62,932 bases of DNA from Acetobacter sp. UBA5411 (GTDB taxonomy: Bacteria; Pseudomonadota; Alphaproteobacteria; Acetobacterales; Acetobacteraceae). The notes under the pieces were generated by a model. The model saw only the letters and a program-made list of their open reading frames with translations, did not search any database and had not been told where the DNA came from. Below, one piece after another: positions 7,282 through 15,259 of the stretch (its first letter is position 1; every line of letters starts with the position of its first letter). A program made the position numbers and the translations under genes. The DNA is taken from contig NZ_DHNR01000039.1 in NCBI RefSeq assembly GCF_002409645.1, positions 1 to 62,932 of the forward strand, in the 5' to 3' direction.

Positions 7282-10200
7282 TGACCTTCCGCAAGATCTC
7301 GGCGGGATGCCAGGGCGCGGTGGTTGCCGCTTACTTCACTGAGGGGCAGCCGGATCCCGAACATGACTTCCGTATGGATACAGGCAAGGAGCCGGATGCC
7401 GATGGCGAGCGTCTGACCAACTACTATCTCGGACGCGATGGACGAGCGTCCTTCAATCCGGAAATGAGTGAGCGCATGGCCGAGGCACTCGGGGTTGATC
7501 GCCGGCAGCCACCCACGATGCAGACGTTGGCCCGCCTGTTCGAGGCGAAACGTGCAGACACCGGAGAGGCGTGGTCGGCGGCGAAGCGCAAGATCAGTGC
7601 ATACGATCTGACAATGGCCCCCCACAAGTCGGTGACGCTGGCGGCGGAGTTTGCTCCCACGAAGGCTGAGAATGCGGCTTTCTGGCATGCCATGCAGAAG
7701 GCCAACGATGACACCATGCGCTACGTGGCGCGTGAACTGGGCCACGCACGTCGGGGGCACGGTGGAGAGGCCGGTGCGGATGCGGGGGACGTGGCCTGGT
7801 CCTCCTATCGGCATCGGACCTCGCGCCCCACGGTCGCGCTTGAGGACGCCCAATCCGGCACCACTTATCTGACGGAAGCCAATACGGGTGGCGATCCCCA
7901 GATGCACATCCACAACACGCTCTACAACATGGTCCTGACCGAAGACGGGCACATAGGCTCCCTCGACACCAAGCGCCTGCGGTCGCGGGTCCATGAGTTC
8001 GGTGCCTACTTTCAGGCCCGGCTCGCGGATTACCTGCGAGAGCTGGGCGTGGAGACCGCCTATGACGAAAAGGAACAGGCGGTCGTCGTTACAGCGATCC
8101 CGCAGGCGGCGAACGAGGCGTTCAGCAGCCGCACCGCCCAGGTGACGCGCGAGGCGCGGGCCTACGCGGAGAAAGAAGGGCACGACTGGAACACCATGAC
8201 GGCCGAGCTGAAAAACAAAATGCTCAAGGCCGCCAGTCTCGCCTATCGCCAGAAGAAGAATGAGTCTGGCATTGACGAAGAAGCGTGGCGCCAACGCGCC
8301 GCGGCTGTGGGGTGGACGCCGCAAAGCGTCATCGACAAGTGCCGCCCGGAGAGCCTTTCCCTCGAAGAGCGCCATGAGCAGGCCTATGAGTTCGCGGCGC
8401 GGCATCTTGCCAAAGAGTTCGAGACGGCGGCCGTGCTCGATCACGACAAACTGCGGATGTATGCCGCGCGGGGGCTGATCGGCGCCGGTATCCCGGGTGG
8501 CGTGAAAGACATCGACGCGGTTGTCTCCATGATTGAGCAGCGGGGGCTTACGCTGCACGACGAGCATGTCTCGCTGGTCTCGACGCTCAAGAATGACCGG
8601 GTGCGCGTGACCAACAGCGCGCAGATCCGCATCGAGGAGACCCTTGCGCGCGAGGCGGCCCGTGCAAGCCGTGACCGCAGCGCCTCGTTGTCGGACGAAC
8701 AGATCCGCACGGCCATTGAGGCGAGCGGTGGCCATTACGATGACGAGCACGGCCAGTCCCAGAAAGCCGCGATCTACGCCCTGGGACGTGGCGGCAAGCT
8801 GTCCATGCTGACCGGTGTCGCCGGATCGGGAAAGACCTTCCTCCTCAAGCCGCTGGTGGCGGCGTGGAAGGGTGACACGACCTTCGCCCCCGAGGGGCGC
8901 GAGGTGATCGGTCTGGCGACGGCGTGGCGTCAGGCCGACGCACTGGCCGAAGCCGGGATCCATGACCGCTGGGCGCTGGCCCCGTTCCTGATGCGTCTGG
9001 AGAAAGGCGATCACACCGTCACGGAGAACACGGTTCTCGTGATCGACGAGGTGGGACAGGTCGCGCCCCGGCAGATGCTTCAGCTCATGGAACTGCAGCG
9101 CCGCACGGGCTGCACGATCAAGGTTCTGGGTGACCGGGAGCAGGCGCAGTCGATTGAGGCTGGCGATGCCCTGGAAATCCTGCGTCGGGTTCTGGCGAAA
9201 GAAGATATGCCGGAGCTTCTCTCCACCGTGCGTCAGACCACAGCGCGTAATCGCGAGATCGCGGGTCTCTTTCGTGGAGAGGAGGCGACCCGTGAGCAGT
9301 TGGAAGCGTATCGCGTCAAAGGCAAGGCGGCCTATGCGCGTACGGACGCAGAGAACGACGACGATCCGCGTAACCGCTTTCATTTCGATGAGGTCAGGCG
9401 CGCGATCGACATGAAGCGCGAGGACGGGACGATCAGCCTCGTGGGCGGTGATGAGGATGAGGTGATGCAGCAGATCGCCCGGCTTTATGTCACCCGTCGG
9501 GACGCACTGGCCGCGTCAGGTTCCAAGAGGGGCGTCACCATGTCCGCGCTGACCAACCGGGATGCGGCCGACCTCAGCCGTGCCGTGCGCTCGATCCTGC
9601 AGGAACGGGGCGAGATCTCGCGCAAGGAGATCACCGTGCAGGCCATCGACCAGCGCGGCGAGACCTACGATCTGCAGGTCGCGGCCGGAGATCGTCTGCG
9701 GCTTTATCGTCGCACATGGGGCAAGGTGGACGGGCAGGGCAAGACCGTTGGCAACAATGGCGATGTTGTCACCGTGGTCGCGCACAGCAAGGACGGTTTG
9801 CGTGTCCGGACCAAGGACGGCGAGGTGGCCGACGTCGAGTGGCACCGTTTCCGTGACGCCAAGAGCGGGCGCGTGCTTGTAGGGTTCGGTTTTGCCATGA
9901 CGGTGGATGCCGCTCAGGGGCTGACGTCGGACGAGCATATCAACGCCATGCCACGCGGTGTCGGCAACGCGACCGGCTTTACCAGCTATGTGGCCGAGAG
10001 CCGCGCCAAGGGCACGACATGGACGATGATTTCGGACGCCGCGACGTTTGAGGCGGTGCGGAATCAGAGGGCCTTGGGCGATCTTACGCCCGTCACCAGC
10101 GACGAACTCTGGGATCACGTGGCAAAGGCGATGGCCAACAAACCCTACAAGGCGCTGGGTATGGACGTGCCTTTCCGGACGCCCGAGGAGCGCGATCAGC

Positions 10201-10448
10201 GCGTGCAGGAGTTGATCCGCCTTGGCGTCGCTCAGGAGACGCTCGCTCAATCGGACCGGGACTATGGGGGCGAGGTTCAGCGCAAGGTGCAGGCCATCTC
10301 GCTTGAAAAGACGGCTGGCGCGCGTCTCGTGGATCTCGACCGGCAGATCGAGGCGATCATGAAGCACGCCGGGCCGACGATGACCACGACCGAGCGCGTG
10401 CTGCGCTGGCAGAGGGCGCGGACTGTTTCGCCGGGACCGGGGATGTAA
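7278..10448 (+). CDS. trwC: MOBF-family conjugative relaxase-helicase (TrwC/TraI type)
   Basis: A 1056-aa relaxase fused to a helicase, which would nick oriT, stay attached to the 5' end and unwind the transferred strand. The N-terminal TrwC-type domain has tyrosines at Y19 and Y49/Y50 and the metal-binding HIH motif in GDPQMHIHN (H210, H212). The helicase part begins near residue 490, with Walker A GVAGSGKT (about 511-518), VLVIDEVGQ (about 585) and a late segment AMTVDAAQG typical of RecD/TraI helicases. The length fits TrwC (966 aa) better than F TraI (1756 aa). It is the last gene of a coupled operon starting at 6227. It is paired here with an IncI-type channel, an unusual combination. 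Confidence 0.93.
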   Translation: MMTFRKISAGCQGAVVAAYFTEGQPDPEHDFRMDTGKEPDADGERLTNYYLGRDGRASFNPEMSERMAEALGVDRRQPPTMQTLARLFEAKRADTGEAWSAAKRKISAYDLTMAPHKSVTLAAEFAPTKAENAAFWHAMQKANDDTMRYVARELGHARRGHGGEAGADAGDVAWSSYRHRTSRPTVALEDAQSGTTYLTEANTGGDPQMHIHNTLYNMVLTEDGHIGSLDTKRLRSRVHEFGAYFQARLADYLRELGVETAYDEKEQAVVVTAIPQAANEAFSSRTAQVTREARAYAEKEGHDWNTMTAELKNKMLKAASLAYRQKKNESGIDEEAWRQRAAAVGWTPQSVIDKCRPESLSLEERHEQAYEFAARHLAKEFETAAVLDHDKLRMYAARGLIGAGIPGGVKDIDAVVSMIEQRGLTLHDEHVSLVSTLKNDRVRVTNSAQIRIEETLAREAARASRDRSASLSDEQIRTAIEASGGHYDDEHGQSQKAAIYALGRGGKLSMLTGVAGSGKTFLLKPLVAAWKGDTTFAPEGREVIGLATAWRQADALAEAGIHDRWALAPFLMRLEKGDHTVTENTVLVIDEVGQVAPRQMLQLMELQRRTGCTIKVLGDREQAQSIEAGDALEILRRVLAKEDMPELLSTVRQTTARNREIAGLFRGEEATREQLEAYRVKGKAAYARTDAENDDDPRNRFHFDEVRRAIDMKREDGTISLVGGDEDEVMQQIARLYVTRRDALAASGSKRGVTMSALTNRDAADLSRAVRSILQERGEISRKEITVQAIDQRGETYDLQVAAGDRLRLYRRTWGKVDGQGKTVGNNGDVVTVVAHSKDGLRVRTKDGEVADVEWHRFRDAKSGRVLVGFGFAMTVDAAQGLTSDEHINAMPRGVGNATGFTSYVAESRAKGTTWTMISDAATFEAVRNQRALGDLTPVTSDELWDHVAKAMANKPYKALGMDVPFRTPEERDQRVQELIRLGVAQETLAQSDRDYGGEVQRKVQAISLEKTAGARLVDLDRQIEAIMKHAGPTMTTTERVLRWQRARTVSPGPGM

Positions 10449-10521
10449 CTGATTTTTATACCGGTTCCAGTTTTTTTCCCTTATGGAGGGATGCCAAACC
10501 GATGTGATCTGGAGTGTCTGC

Positions 10522-11148
10522 ATGCGTTCTCTTGCTGTCGTTGCCCTTCTGCCCGTTCTGGCTCTCGCAGGATGCGGAGATGACCCACAGGCGGCGACCG
10601 AGGGAAACTTCAAGAAGGCCTTGAATCAGCACTATGAGAAATCCTGCATTCCAGTAGGCGAACAGTTCGTTTTCACCATGGGTAAGGCGGATTTCCCTTA
10701 CACGGTGGAAGGTGACGATACGCGCCCATGGGACGCATTGACGTCAGCTGGCCTGTTGTCGGTCAAGGACGAGACGGTTCAGAAACCGGTTCTATTCGGA
10801 ATGGGCACGCAGACCGTTCATCAGAAAACCTATTCCCTCACTGAGATGGGAAAGGCGGCCAGATATCGCAACTCGTTCCAGTTCTGCGCCGGTCGTTACG
10901 CGGTGACGTCGATTGACCACTTCTCCGAGCCGGGTACGGTTCCCGGTGGAGGACAGAAGATTTCCGAGGTGGTTTTCCACGTCACGGCGACGGATGTGCC
11001 CGATTGGGCGCGCAATCCGAATATTCAGAAAGCATTCCCCGAGCTTGTGACGGCGCTTCAGAAGGATAGCGTGCAGAAGGCCGTCATGGTCCAGACCAAC
11101 AAAGGTTGGATGGACGCGGACGATTTCAATGCCGCGACAACGAACTGA
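10522..11148 (+). CDS. Lipoprotein of unknown function
   Basis: A 208-aa lipoprotein. The signal peptide ends in the lipobox LALAGC, with Cys18 as the lipidation site (MRSLAVVALLPVLALAGCGD). The mature part has two more cysteines and no family I can name. The start at 10522 is chosen because the signal peptide begins there; an in-frame ATG at 10483 would add 13 residues before it. It follows the relaxase by 73 nt on the same strand but has no AGTCGCA box. A role in surface or entry exclusion is conceivable for a plasmid lipoprotein but is not shown. Confidence 0.7.
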   Translation: MRSLAVVALLPVLALAGCGDDPQAATEGNFKKALNQHYEKSCIPVGEQFVFTMGKADFPYTVEGDDTRPWDALTSAGLLSVKDETVQKPVLFGMGTQTVHQKTYSLTEMGKAARYRNSFQFCAGRYAVTSIDHFSEPGTVPGGGQKISEVVFHVTATDVPDWARNPNIQKAFPELVTALQKDSVQKAVMVQTNKGWMDADDFNAATTN

Positions 11149-11288
11149 TACCCCCAGTGTTCACTCGCCAATGATGGTTGAAAGGCATATCTTCCCATGT
11201 ATCGACTGTTCTTCTATTTCGATGTGCGCTGCATCGGTACAAAGGAACCTTGTTCCTAAATTGGCGATTGGAATTGGCATGGAAATGT

Positions 11289-11951
11289 ATGAAGATTGCG
11301 CGTAAATTTAACAATTATTATTTCCCCGAAGTAGCGGCGTACAGGATTATGAACACGGTCGATCAGCTTCCCCGCGTTTTTCAAGCGAACGCTGATCGCT
11401 TTTATCGGCGTGTGATTGAGGTAACACTTAACCAACTTCGCAAGCATGGCGCGCTCACCATGGGGAAGGCGGAGACTTTAACCGAATTCCTTGATAGATG
11501 CGCCGCTCAAGTCGATAATTATACAGCGAACGAGGCTATCAAAGCATTCGTCCTCACACTCGACGGCTTGTTTGAACGTCAACTTAGGCGGTGGGCAAAC
11601 GAGCATCGGGTGAAGGAAGAAGATTGGGGAAAACTGATTAAAAAATGCATAAGTATCGGCTCGCACCGTCTTGCTGAGAATAAAATCGACGACGTTCTTA
11701 TCGAAATGCATGACGTGGCGAATGTGGTCCGCCACGGTGATGGCCGGTCGTGTAGGAAGCTGCGAGGTCGCGCACCACACCTTTGGGGCAATCCGTCTTT
11801 CGACTGTTACGACTTGGTTCCTGGTAATGTGCCCGTAAGCGATGAGATTCGAATTCAGTCGAATGATTTGCGGCGTTATGCACGTGCCGTTTTTCGATTT
11901 TGGGGACACATGGATACACTGCCTGATGCTGCATTAGATTGCTCATATTGA
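11289..11951 (+). CDS. HEPN-like protein of unknown function
   Basis: A 220-aa protein encoded in a visibly more AT-rich stretch than its neighbours. It looks all-helical. A segment ending in DVANVVRHGDG (about residues 144-154) resembles the R..H signature helix of HEPN ribonuclease-fold proteins, and the earlier ETLTEFLDRCAAQVDNY and AFVLTLDGLFERQLRRWAN fit the preceding helices. This is a weak, pattern-only match. The start is uncertain: ATG 11289 gives MKIARKFNN, while an in-frame ATG at 11178 would add 37 residues that look non-coding. It sits alone between the conjugation module and a restriction operon, a common spot for defence genes. Confidence 0.5.
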   Translation: MKIARKFNNYYFPEVAAYRIMNTVDQLPRVFQANADRFYRRVIEVTLNQLRKHGALTMGKAETLTEFLDRCAAQVDNYTANEAIKAFVLTLDGLFERQLRRWANEHRVKEEDWGKLIKKCISIGSHRLAENKIDDVLIEMHDVANVVRHGDGRSCRKLRGRAPHLWGNPSFDCYDLVPGNVPVSDEIRIQSNDLRRYARAVFRFWGHMDTLPDAALDCSY

Positions 11952-12166
11952 GTGATTAGTCACAGGATTTGACGGTGGGTTATTTTCACGAGAGTGGATG
12001 AAACGCTACGGGCCGAATGCAGCATGGGAGCGACATGTCTAAATGGTTGGGGTCAGCCCCCCGAAACATGATGTGCTACGATACAGTTTCTCATCTCCCC
12101 TCGACCGGCCATCCATGATCGGGCACACTGTAACGGCCTGTTCTGTCAGCCTGAAAGCCTGTTTCC

Positions 12167-13765
12167 ATGCCCCGTGGTCGCCCCCGCAAGAACCCGGATG
12201 CCGCTCCGCCCCCCAAGAAGACGGCACGGGCGAAAGCGAAGACCACAGCGGCCACCCTTGGCTTTGAGCAGCAGATGTTTCTGGCGGCCGACAAGCTGCG
12301 CAAGAACCTCGAACCGTCCGACTACAAGCACGTCACGCTCGGGCTGATCTTCCTACGCTACATCTCCACCGCGTTCGAGGCGTATCACGAGATCCTCCTG
12401 CACGATGATCCGGCCGCTGCCGAGGACCCGGACGAATACCTGGCTGAGAACATCTTCTGGGTGCCAGAGACCGCCCGCTGGTCGCATCTTCAGGCCAACG
12501 CCCGCTCTCCCGGCATCGGCAAGATGATCGATGACGCCATGCTGGCCATCGAGCAGGCCAACCCTGAACAGCTCAAGGGCGTTCTCCCCAAGGATTACGG
12601 ACGTCCCGCGTTGGACAGTGTCATGCTGGGCGAACTGATCGACCTCATCTCCGAGATCGGCATGGGCGGCAGCGAGGATCAGGCCCGTGACGTGCTGGGG
12701 CGCGTCTATGAATACTTTCTGGGCGGCTTCGCAGGCGCGGAAGGCAAGCGCGGTGGCGAGTTCTACACCCCATCCAGCGTCGTCCGCACGCTGGTCTCCA
12801 TGCTCGAACCCTATAAGGGCCGCGTCTATGATCCCTGCTGCGGATCGGGTGGCATGTTCGTGCAGTCGGAGCGGTTCGTGGAAAGCCACGGCGGCAAGCT
12901 GGGCGATATCGCGATCTACGGGCAGGAAAGCAACCACACCACCTGGCGTCTGGCGAAAATGAACCTCGCCGTCCGGGGCATCGGCGCGGATATCCGCTGG
13001 AACAACGAAGGCAGCTTCCTGCGGGACGAGCTGAAAGACCTGCGCTTCGATACCATTCTCGCCAACCCGCCGTTCAATATCTCGGACTGGTGGAACGCCT
13101 CGCTGGAGGACGACCCCCGCTGGCAGTACGGCAGGCCGCCTGTGGGCAATGCCAACTATGCGTGGCTCCAGCATATCCTGTGGCACCTCGCCCCGAACGG
13201 GATGGCGGGCGTTGTGCTCGCCAACGGGTCCATGTCGTCGAACCAGAACAGCGAAGGCGAGATCCGCCGCCGCATGGTCGAGGCCGACGTTGTGGACTGC
13301 ATGGTGGCCCTGCCCGGCCAGCTTTTCTATTCGACCCAGATCCCGGCCTGTCTCTGGTTCCTGACCCGCACCAAAAACCCGAAAGGATGGCGCGACCGTC
13401 GCGGGGAGATGCTGTTCATCGACGCCCGCAAGCTCGGCACGATGGTCGATCGCACCCGCCGCGAACTGACAGATGCGGACGTCGCCCGCATCGCCGACAC
13501 CTACCACGCATGGCGCGGCGAGAAGGACGCGGCTCCCTATGAGGGCGTTCCCGGCTTCTGCAAATCCGTCACGCTGGATGAGGTTGAACAGCACGGCTTC
13601 GTTTTGACCCCCGGGCGTTATGTCGGCGCTGAAGAAGCGGAAGAAGACAGCGTGCCCTTTGCGGAACGCTTCGCGGCGCTGGAGAAAACCTTGCAGGAGC
13701 AGTTCCAACAGGGCGAGGAACTGAACGCGAAGATCACTGCGTCTCTGAAGCGGGTCATGGCGTGA
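12167..13765 (+). CDS. hsdM: Type I restriction-modification DNA methyltransferase subunit
   Basis: A 532-aa N6-adenine methyltransferase subunit of a type I restriction-modification complex. After a basic, Lys/Pro/Ala-rich N-terminal tail (about 30 residues) comes the helical N-terminal domain (EQQMFLAADKLRKNLEPSDY), then the SAM-binding motif DPCCGSGG (222-229) and the catalytic NPPF motif at about 300. Length is normal for HsdM. It heads a 7.5-kb plus-strand cluster in which two toxin-antitoxin pairs lie between hsdM and hsdS. The start ATG at 12167 has only a weak ribosome site. Confidence 0.95.
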   Translation: MPRGRPRKNPDAAPPPKKTARAKAKTTAATLGFEQQMFLAADKLRKNLEPSDYKHVTLGLIFLRYISTAFEAYHEILLHDDPAAAEDPDEYLAENIFWVPETARWSHLQANARSPGIGKMIDDAMLAIEQANPEQLKGVLPKDYGRPALDSVMLGELIDLISEIGMGGSEDQARDVLGRVYEYFLGGFAGAEGKRGGEFYTPSSVVRTLVSMLEPYKGRVYDPCCGSGGMFVQSERFVESHGGKLGDIAIYGQESNHTTWRLAKMNLAVRGIGADIRWNNEGSFLRDELKDLRFDTILANPPFNISDWWNASLEDDPRWQYGRPPVGNANYAWLQHILWHLAPNGMAGVVLANGSMSSNQNSEGEIRRRMVEADVVDCMVALPGQLFYSTQIPACLWFLTRTKNPKGWRDRRGEMLFIDARKLGTMVDRTRRELTDADVARIADTYHAWRGEKDAAPYEGVPGFCKSVTLDEVEQHGFVLTPGRYVGAEEAEEDSVPFAERFAALEKTLQEQFQQGEELNAKITASLKRVMA

Positions 13766-13798
13766 GCGGCCATGTCCTGCTTGCGCCCGGGCAAAAAT

Positions 13799-13827
13799 CC
13801 GGATAATCTGGATAAATCGAAATCCGG
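13799..13827 (+). promoter_or_regulatory. Putative antitoxin operator
   Basis: Inverted repeat CCGGAT (13799-13804) / ATCCGG (13822-13827) enclosing a GGATAA-N-GGATAA direct repeat, 9 nt before the antitoxin start. Phd/YefM antitoxins usually repress their own promoter at such palindromes, so an internal promoter inside the hsd cluster is likely. Confidence 0.5.
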
Positions 13828-13836
13828 AGCGCTCTC

Positions 13837-14097
13837 ATGGCCAATCTCAGCATCTCCTCGGCCGAGTTTCAGAAGGGCTTCGGCCGTTATCGCGAAGCGG
13901 CGCTCAGGGAGCCCGTCACCATCACCAACCATGGCCGTGACAGCCTCGTGCTCATGGGCGTGGAAGAATACCGGCGGCTGAAGCGTCGCGAGCGCCGGGT
14001 AATGGGGCTGGACGATTTCAGCGAGACCGACATCGCCGCCATTGCCGCCAGCGAAGCCCCCGCCGCGGCCAGCGCGTTTGACGATGAGCGCCTCTGA
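13837..14097 (+). CDS. Phd/YefM-family antitoxin
   Basis: An 86-aa antitoxin. The N-terminus (ISSAEFQKGFGRYREAALRE) and PVTITNHGRDSLVLMGVEEY match the Phd/YefM DNA-binding fold, which turns an oriented surface strand into a dimer. The C-terminal acidic tail (after about residue 60) would wrap the toxin. It is followed after 2 nt by the toxin gene. A palindrome just upstream suggests autorepression. Confidence 0.88.
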   Translation: MANLSISSAEFQKGFGRYREAALREPVTITNHGRDSLVLMGVEEYRRLKRRERRVMGLDDFSETDIAAIAASEAPAAASAFDDERL

Positions 14098-14099
14098 CC

Positions 14100-14537
14100 G
14101 TGTCCTTTCCCGCACCTGTCGCGGGCCTCGTGATCCGCTATGCCTTTCTCTGGCGCAACGAGGCCTCACGCGGACAGGAAGAAGGTGCGAAAGACCGCCC
14201 CTGCGCCGTCATTCTCGTCACGAACGATGACGACGGCGAGGCCCTCGTGACCGTCCTGCCCATCACGCACACGCCCCCGGCTGATGAGCGGCTCGCCGTC
14301 GAACTGCCCCCTGCAACGAAACGGCGCCTCGGACTGGACGATGCGCGGTCGTGGATCGTTGTGACCGACGCCAACCGCTTCATCTGGCCCGGCCCTGATC
14401 TCCGCCCCGCCCGTCCCGGCGATGCCGCGAGTGTCGCTTACGGACTGCTGCCGACCGGCGTTTTCAACGAAATGCGGGACAAGTTCCTCGCCGCCGTGCG
14501 TGCCCGCAGGGCCGGGCAGGTCCAGAGGAGCGCGTAA
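14100..14537 (+). CDS. PemK/MazF-like toxin
   Basis: A 145-aa protein starting with GTG 14100, 2 nt after the antitoxin stop. RPCAVILVTNDDDGEALVTVLPITHTPP matches the barrel strands of PemK/MazF-type proteins, which cut RNA, although the extra length and the ITHTPP element are typical of a distinct plasmid subgroup. Pairing with a Phd-type antitoxin rather than MazE/PemI is non-canonical but has precedent. It would act as a post-segregational killing or restriction-stabilising element within the hsd cluster. Confidence 0.7.
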   Translation: MSFPAPVAGLVIRYAFLWRNEASRGQEEGAKDRPCAVILVTNDDDGEALVTVLPITHTPPADERLAVELPPATKRRLGLDDARSWIVVTDANRFIWPGPDLRPARPGDAASVAYGLLPTGVFNEMRDKFLAAVRARRAGQVQRSA

Positions 14538-14541
14538 GCCC

Positions 14542-14946
14542 ATGACCCTGTATCTCACGCCGCTGGAACGGGCGCTGGATCGCCTGAAGGAAGGCTGGGC
14601 GCGGCATGTGGCCCATCCTGACGACGAGCAATTGCGCGACGGACTGATCCAGCGTTTCGAATTCACCTACGAACTCAGCCACAAAACCCTGAAGCGGTTT
14701 CTGGAAGCCAACGCGGCTTCTCCAGAGGAATATGACCGCATGGGCTTTCCGGACCTGATCCGCTCTGCCAATGAAGCCGGGCTTCTCAAAAGTGCATGGC
14801 CGCAGTGGAGCGTGTTTCGCAAGATGCGGACCATGACCAGCCACACCTACAACGAAGCCTCCGCAAAGCAGGTCGTGGCGACGATCCCGGATTTTATCGA
14901 CGAGGCGGCGTTTCTGCTGGCTGTTCTGAAAGACCGGACCGCGTGA
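14542..14946 (+). CDS. hepT: HEPN toxin of a HepT/MntA pair
   Basis: A 134-aa all-helical protein of the nucleotidyltransferase-substrate-binding group (HI0074-like), a HEPN-type ribonuclease toxin. FEFTYELSHKTLKRFLEA and RKMRTMTSHTYNEASAKQV are family hallmarks; the latter contains the R-N4-H-like catalytic element (RTMTSHTYN). It overlaps the MNT gene by GTGA. In this system the MNT partner AMPylates the HEPN toxin near this motif to silence it. Confidence 0.85.
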   Translation: MTLYLTPLERALDRLKEGWARHVAHPDDEQLRDGLIQRFEFTYELSHKTLKRFLEANAASPEEYDRMGFPDLIRSANEAGLLKSAWPQWSVFRKMRTMTSHTYNEASAKQVVATIPDFIDEAAFLLAVLKDRTA

Positions 14947-15259
14947 CGGACCGGATCGACATCACGCCCGAAGAACGGGCATCGTGCTGCGTATTCTCAA
15001 CGAGATTGTGCCTGACCGCGAGGTGCGGGCGTTTGGCTCGCGCGTGACGGGGAAAGCCAAGCCGTTTTCCGATCTGGATCTGGCCGTGATGGGGGATGAA
15101 CCGCTGTCGCTGGAGACCCGGGCGCGGTTGGAAGAGGCGTTCTCGGAGTCCGATCTGCCGTGGAAAGTCGATGTGCTGGATTGGGCACTGATGGACGAGG
15201 GATTTCTTCGCCTCGCTCACGAAGTAATTTTATTGAAGACCAAGGACGTTTTGCAATGA
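14943..15259 (+). pseudogene. mntA: MNT nucleotidyltransferase antitoxin with apparent frameshift
   Basis: Minimal nucleotidyltransferase that should AMPylate and neutralise the HEPN toxin. The catalytic motif GS-N10-DLD is intact (GSRVTGKAKPFSDLDLAV). The coupled start is GTG 14943, overlapping the hepT stop, but that frame (VTDRIDITPEERA) runs out of register at about 14980, where GGGC-ATC appears in place of an expected GGGC-G-ATC. One restored base would give PEERAIVLRILN and an intact gene. As it stands, translation would need the internal GTG at 14984, giving 91 aa that still contain the active site but lack the first 13 residues. It could be a real mutation or a sequencing error. Confidence 0.75.

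Noticed and set aside
7269..9383. A 704-codon open frame antisense to the relaxase gene
   Set aside because: Its residue content (Arg/His/Leu-rich, no domains) is that of a mirror frame in GC-rich coding DNA, and the plus strand encodes a complete MOBF relaxase. The same applies to long antisense frames over hsdM (12353-13708), hsdR, dotL (20760-22172), dotO (30267-31619) and imuC (54539-55996).
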